From Mycobacterium sp. 155 (GTDB lineage Bacteria > Actinomycetota > Actinomycetes > Mycobacteriales > Mycobacteriaceae), in assembly GCF_000373905.1 (NCBI RefSeq), contig NZ_KB892705.1, positions 2,785,463 through 2,849,462 of the forward strand: a stretch of DNA of 64,000 bases, given 5' to 3'. The first letter of the stretch is position 1. Each line of letters begins with the position of its first letter. Under the pieces are notes generated by a model that did not search any database, was not told the DNA's origin, and saw nothing but the letters and a program-made list of their open reading frames with translations. A program made the translations under genes and the position numbers. This document shows positions 63,933 through 64,000 of the stretch, piece after piece.

Positions 63933-64000
63933 ATGGAGTCCGCCTCCCCCGTACGGGTGATTGGGGACGCGAACTTTCACTCGGTCGCAGCGAAGCCGGA
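63933..64000 (+). CDS. Start of an unidentified gene running off the window
   Basis: Open frame from ATG 63933 (MESASPVRVIGDANFHSVAA, then KP) to the window end, divergent from the HAD gene with only a few bp between. GTG 63957 (MIGDANFH) is an alternative start. Only 22 codons are visible, too few to identify a family. Confidence 0.35.
   Translation, partial: MESASPVRVIGDANFHSVAAKP

Overview
The window comes from a high-GC mycobacterium, most likely a fast-growing Mycolicibacterium-type species. The evidence is a complete ESX-4 type VII secretion locus, an array of three cutinase-like (CULP) genes, homologues of the M. tuberculosis Rv3439c/Rv3440c pair, and the order glmS ... glmM-rpsI-rplM ... 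esxT-esxU-eccC4/eccD4-mycP4-eccB4-cutinases-truA-rplQ-rpoA-rpsD-rpsK-rpsM-rpmJ-infA-LLM-rmlB-rmlC. This is the M. tuberculosis Rv3436c-Rv3465 backbone with accessory blocks inserted. GTG and TTG starts and 1-8 bp stop/start overlaps are frequent.

Layout. (1) 0-5.9 kb: a glyA-soxB-soxD-soxA-soxG operon for sarcosine demethylation, coupled to one-carbon metabolism. (2) 6-9.2 kb: a small orphan gene with its own promoter and operator, glmS, and an alpha/beta-hydrolase-like protein without a nucleophile. (3) 9.3-18.1 kb: an accessory island with a large LuxR-type ATPase regulator, a free-standing polyketide-synthase acyltransferase domain, a degenerate cyclase/AAA protein and a ClC chloride transporter. 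(4) 18.1-22.5 kb: the Rv3439c/Rv3440c pair, glmM, rpsI and rplM. (5) 22.9-23.9 kb: three small exported or membrane proteins. (6) 24.1-29.6 kb: an ethanolamine operon (GAF regulator, aldehyde dehydrogenase, a permease remnant, eutB, eutC) with no microcompartment genes. (7) 29.9-32.3 kb: an RhlE-type helicase and a membrane protein. (8) 32.3-42.1 kb: ESX-4. (9) 42.1-47 kb: a CGNR regulator with a divergent EamA transporter, three cutinases, and a DUF559/AbiEi-like gene preceded by a long inverted repeat. (10) 47.1-51.8 kb: the alpha ribosomal operon. (11) 52.1-55.3 kb: an unusual two-gene signalling pair, a cNMP-domain histidine kinase and a receiver/glutaredoxin-like/thioredoxin-reductase-like fusion. 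(12) 55.4-57.9 kb: a relic of an LLM-class gene, an intact LLM oxidoreductase, rmlB and rmlC. (13) 58-59.1 kb: an IS110-family transposase. (14) 59.5-63.1 kb: the valine-degradation operon mmsA-acyl-CoA dehydrogenase-mmsB behind a promoter with an operator-like palindrome. (15) 63.1-64 kb: a HAD-like protein and the start of another gene.

The most unusual items are these. The receiver-oxidoreductase fusion lacks the usual redox CxxC pairs and is paired with a kinase carrying the cNMP-type sensor. A 27-bp tandem repeat family occurs twice: as an exact 54-bp in-frame insertion in soxA, and between the ethanolamine regulator and its aldehyde dehydrogenase. There is also an orphan methylmalonyl-type AT domain, plus several decayed gene ends. 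No tRNA, rRNA, CRISPR array or phage was seen.
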